Shown here in pieces: positions 61,470-64,000 of a stretch of DNA of 64,000 bases. The notes beneath the pieces were generated by a model. The model made no database searches. It worked only from the letters and a program-made list of their open reading frames with translations, and was not told the DNA's origin. Source of the DNA: Apus apus. Lineage: Eukaryota; Chordata; Aves; Apodiformes; Apodidae. The DNA is taken from contig NC_067284.1 in assembly GCF_020740795.1 (NCBI RefSeq), forward strand, positions 102,973,440-103,037,439. Direction: 5' to 3'. Every line of letters starts with the position of its first letter. Position 1 is the first letter of the stretch. The position numbers were made by a program, and so were the translations under genes.

Positions 61470-61497
61470 TTCTACTTCACCATGTGGTGAAGTAGAA
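61470..61497. repeat. Perfect 13-bp palindrome with 2-nt spacer
   Basis: The arms 'ttctacttcacca' (61470-61482) and 'tggtgaagtagaa' (61485-61497) are exact reverse complements separated by 'tg'. This is long enough for a stable hairpin or cruciform. Confidence 0.95.
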
Positions 61498-61650
61498 TAT
61501 TCTACAGGCAATATTTTTAATTTTTATTTTTCTTCATCTGGTATTGAGAAGTGGAGACAGACACAGGATGCAGTATAGAGGAGTACAGCCATGGGATTAT
61601 AAAAGGCTGGGCAAAAGCCTGGCACTGGAGACCTCACAGGTACAAACAAT
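61498..61650. other. Unique non-coding DNA
   Basis: Nothing is recognised. A 'tataaaagg' TATA-like string lies near 61598 without further promoter evidence. Confidence 0.5.
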
Positions 61651-61680
61651 CAGTTAAATGCAGGTCAGTTAAATGCAGGT
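61651..61680 (+). repeat. 15-bp tandem duplication
   Basis: The unit 'cagttaaatgcaggt' occurs twice without mismatch. Confidence 0.97.
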
Positions 61681-62944
61681 CTGGACAAAACTCACCTTAG
61701 GGCAACAAACAGAACAAAGAAATAGTACCTATCATATATAAAAGGCACAAGATATAGTACATTCATATATAACATGGATTTACAGGCCAGCAGAGAAAGA
61801 GCAAGGTTTAAAAGCATGTTAGCAAGCATATAAAAAGGACCTAAAGTGGTTCCTAGAGGGAGAAAGTAAAAAAGCATCATCATGAACACCACATTCCTCT
61901 AGTGAAGGTCTCCAGATGCTGACAACTTGCCTTAACACCCACCCCGCCATCACCAGAGTCAAATCACCAACCCAAAGAACCAGAGGAGCAGAGGGAAGGA
62001 GAGCAAAAAATTGGGGAAAGGGTAGAAATTAATAATTGTGTGTATAATGGTTTTAACTGTGTTACCATTATCAATACTTCTTATGCAAGAACATATTCTT
62101 TCTCTTTACATCATGCTTATTAATAGTTCTTGGATTAGAGTGCTGAGATTTGATTTATAAAAACAACAGATTATTGGTTTTATATACAAGGTGAGTTTCC
62201 CCTCTTCCTATAAATAAGATGCTGTACATAAGGAGGGTGCCCAGCATGCTTTGACCAGGACATTTTGTCATGTATGACAGATGAACAGCCATGCACAGGA
62301 GATGAGAGGCACTTTTGGCACCCAGCACTGGCAGCAAGTGCCCCACCTGCAGTGATGGGACACGTCATTTACAGAAGTCACCCTTCTGGAGACTGATCAC
62401 AACCATCAACATCCTTCAACACAGTTGCCCCAGCTGTGCAAGATCTACAGATGGCACTCACAGCCCCTGAGACAACTGTGCTAGCAGAAAAAGGGGTCTC
62501 TAGCCAGCTTTCACTGAACACCAGGTCAAATGTATAGACTTAGCAAGTACTCAATGCCTATTCGTGCTGTGATTCCAGGGCACCTAAGCAAGAAAAGGGT
62601 TGGTGTCACCTTCTGCAGACAGGGTACCAGTTTCTGTCATAGTCAAAACCCCCCTAATCTGCTGCCTGAAACATTCAAACCTGCCTAAACAACCCTGAGC
62701 CACACAGCCAAATCAGTCAGGTGTTAAACTCCTGCTGGGCAGTGACAGAGCATAAGTGTAGCTCACTAACAGCAAAGTAGGACCCTGAGGAACAGGCATG
62801 ATCCTAGCATTTCAAATGCCACTAGTGTTTTCCACTATTGCAAAGAAGTGCTGCATGAGGACAAGGTCTCCCAGGCTACCTGCCCGCAGTCCTGGGCAAT
62901 GAGGCTTATCTCCCACAGCAGAAAAAGGGTAAAAAAGGTATAGT
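61681..62944. other. Unique non-coding DNA
   Basis: No gene or repeat is recognised. Confidence 0.65.
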
Positions 62945-63292
62945 GGGCTAGTGTACCTCTCCTACAAAGACAGGCTGAGAGGTTGTTCAGCCTGGAGAGA
63001 AGAAGGCTCCAGGGGGACCTTACTGTGGCCTTTCAGCACCTGAAGGGGGCTTACAGGAAAGCTGGGGAAGGACTGTTTCCAAGCACTTGTAGCAATAGGA
63101 CAAGGGGCAATGGCCTTAAACTAGATCAGGGTAGATTTAGATTGGATATCAGGAAGAAGTTCTTTACAATGAAGGTGGTGAAGCACTGGAATAGGTTGCC
63201 CAGAGAGGTGGTGGAGGAAGGGCCGGACTAAAAAACCTTTAAAGGTCACTTCCAACCCCATACATTCTATGGTTGATTCTGTGATTGATTGA
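62945..63292 (+). mobile_element. CR1 LINE, ORF2 C-terminus plus 3' end, internally deleted
   Basis: A plus-strand frame from 62983 reads FSLERRRLQGDL, then FQHLKGAYRKAGEGLF, RFRLDIRKKFF and VVKHWNRLPREVV. This is the C-terminal end of the CR1 ORF2 protein (endonuclease and reverse transcriptase in intact elements). Upstream, 'tcctacaaagacaggctgag' encodes YKDRL in another frame. A small deletion just before FSL therefore broke the reading frame. After 'gaggtggtgga' the copy jumps via a short odd junction (about 63214-63235) to 'tttaaaggtcacttccaacc' and the tail 'attctatggttgattctgtg'. Most of the usual 3' UTR is therefore missing. It is inactive. Confidence 0.93.
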
Positions 63293-63557
63293 CTTACAGG
63301 CATGAAATCAGGTTGCATCATGGCAGTATTCTAAATCACTCAGGACCATTAGACTATCCTCATCAAACACCTCTCCACTGCCAGAGCATCCCTCCTTGTT
63401 TCAACAGGCAATTGCAGTTTCTCTAAAAACTAATGGAAAAGACAAGACACATACACAAAGAAACCCAACAATAAACAGGAAGATTATCTCCAGCTCATTA
63501 AATCCCAAGTTAAAAACAACAAAACAAAGCAAAAGAAACAGGTTATGACCCATTATT
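63293..63557. other. Unique non-coding DNA
   Basis: Nothing is recognised. Confidence 0.65.
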
Positions 63558-63602
63558 GAAAAGAAAAAAGAAAAAAAGAAAAAAAGAAAGAAAAAAAAAA
63601 AA
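63558..63602 (+). repeat. A/G-rich low-complexity tract
   Basis: Purine-only GAAAA- and GAAAAAAA-type units over 45 bp. Confidence 0.95.
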
Positions 63603-64000
63603 CAACCCGTGATCTTGTCAGGAAAATAACTTGCTCTGTCATCAGTTTTCCTTCCTGCTAAAAGACAATGGCATTCAAAGTCCAGCAGCTCGGGTCAAAA
63701 CAAGACAACTCAACACAGTCAACTCTATTAGGGGCAAGAAATGTTTTTTTATGACAACTCTGAGGGTTACTTTGGTTTTTTGCATGTCCTGTAGTGTGTA
63801 ATGTCAGCTTATTTAGGAACAGAGGTTCTTTTCTATTTTTACAGTTCTGCAGATAACATAGAAAAAGGATTTCAAAACTCTTTCAAGGAAGTGGTAGTTG
63901 GAATACTCTGTACCATGTAGCACTTTTGCATTCTCTTACCAGACAAGGCTGGTGTTTTTTGCAGACTCCTATGTAGTTTTATACAATTGAGTATACAATG
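63603..64000. other. Unique non-coding DNA to window end
   Basis: Nothing is recognised. Confidence 0.65.

Noticed and set aside
61598..61606. TATA-like 'tataaaagg'
   Set aside because: A lone motif with no CpG, initiator or downstream exon support.

Overview
The window is 64 kb of vertebrate nuclear DNA, most probably from a bird. The main evidence is a set of CR1 (chicken repeat 1) LINE fragments. Their 3' ends carry the bird-type tail of an 'aaggtcccttcca' block followed by imperfect 'attctatga'-like octamers. The C-terminal reading frame of a CR1 reverse-transcriptase protein also survives near 62.98-63.23 kb. Long microsatellites, A/C- and T/G-rich low-complexity tracts, overall AT-richness and scattered short CpG-rich patches fit the same picture. 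There is no prokaryotic organisation: no operons, no ribosome-binding sites and no long tiled reading frames.

I find no protein-coding gene, tRNA, rRNA or known ncRNA that I can support. The open frames present are short, overlap on both strands and match no family I recognise, apart from CR1 protein remnants and low-complexity translations of microsatellites. The window is best read as intergenic DNA or the inside of a very long intron. Cryptic or non-coding exons cannot be excluded by eye.

Layout: 0-19 kb is mostly unique, with CR1 fragments at 1.58-1.84 kb (+) and 16.36-16.44 kb (-), an old palindromic element near 12.0 kb and a hairpin at 12.7 kb. 19.4-22.0 kb is a tandem-repeat cluster: a perfect 44-bp duplication, a GT run, a three-part 7-mer/6-mer/6-mer array, and an approximately 790-bp polypyrimidine tract with 685 nt lacking any purine. 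22.4-25.6 kb holds a palindromic element remnant, two adjacent CR1 pieces and the richest CpG patch, with a YY1-type motif. 25.6-34 kb is unique, and 31.7-32.4 kb has the look of a conserved non-coding or exonic block. 34.3-38 kb has small palindromic element remnants. 38-58 kb is mostly unique DNA with an (ATT)20 microsatellite, a worn CR1 and several enhancer-like AT-rich or CpG-rich blocks. 58-64 kb has a G-quadruplex-prone CpG patch, a 13-bp perfect palindrome at 61.47 kb and a CR1 copy with an internal deletion.

No undescribed gene system is visible. The items most worth checking are the polypurine/polypyrimidine tract, the CpG/YY1 patch at 25.1 kb, the open block at 31.93-32.15 kb preceded by a splice-acceptor-like sequence, and the two long perfect inverted repeats. 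All statements about conservation or promoter function are inferences, because no alignment could be run.
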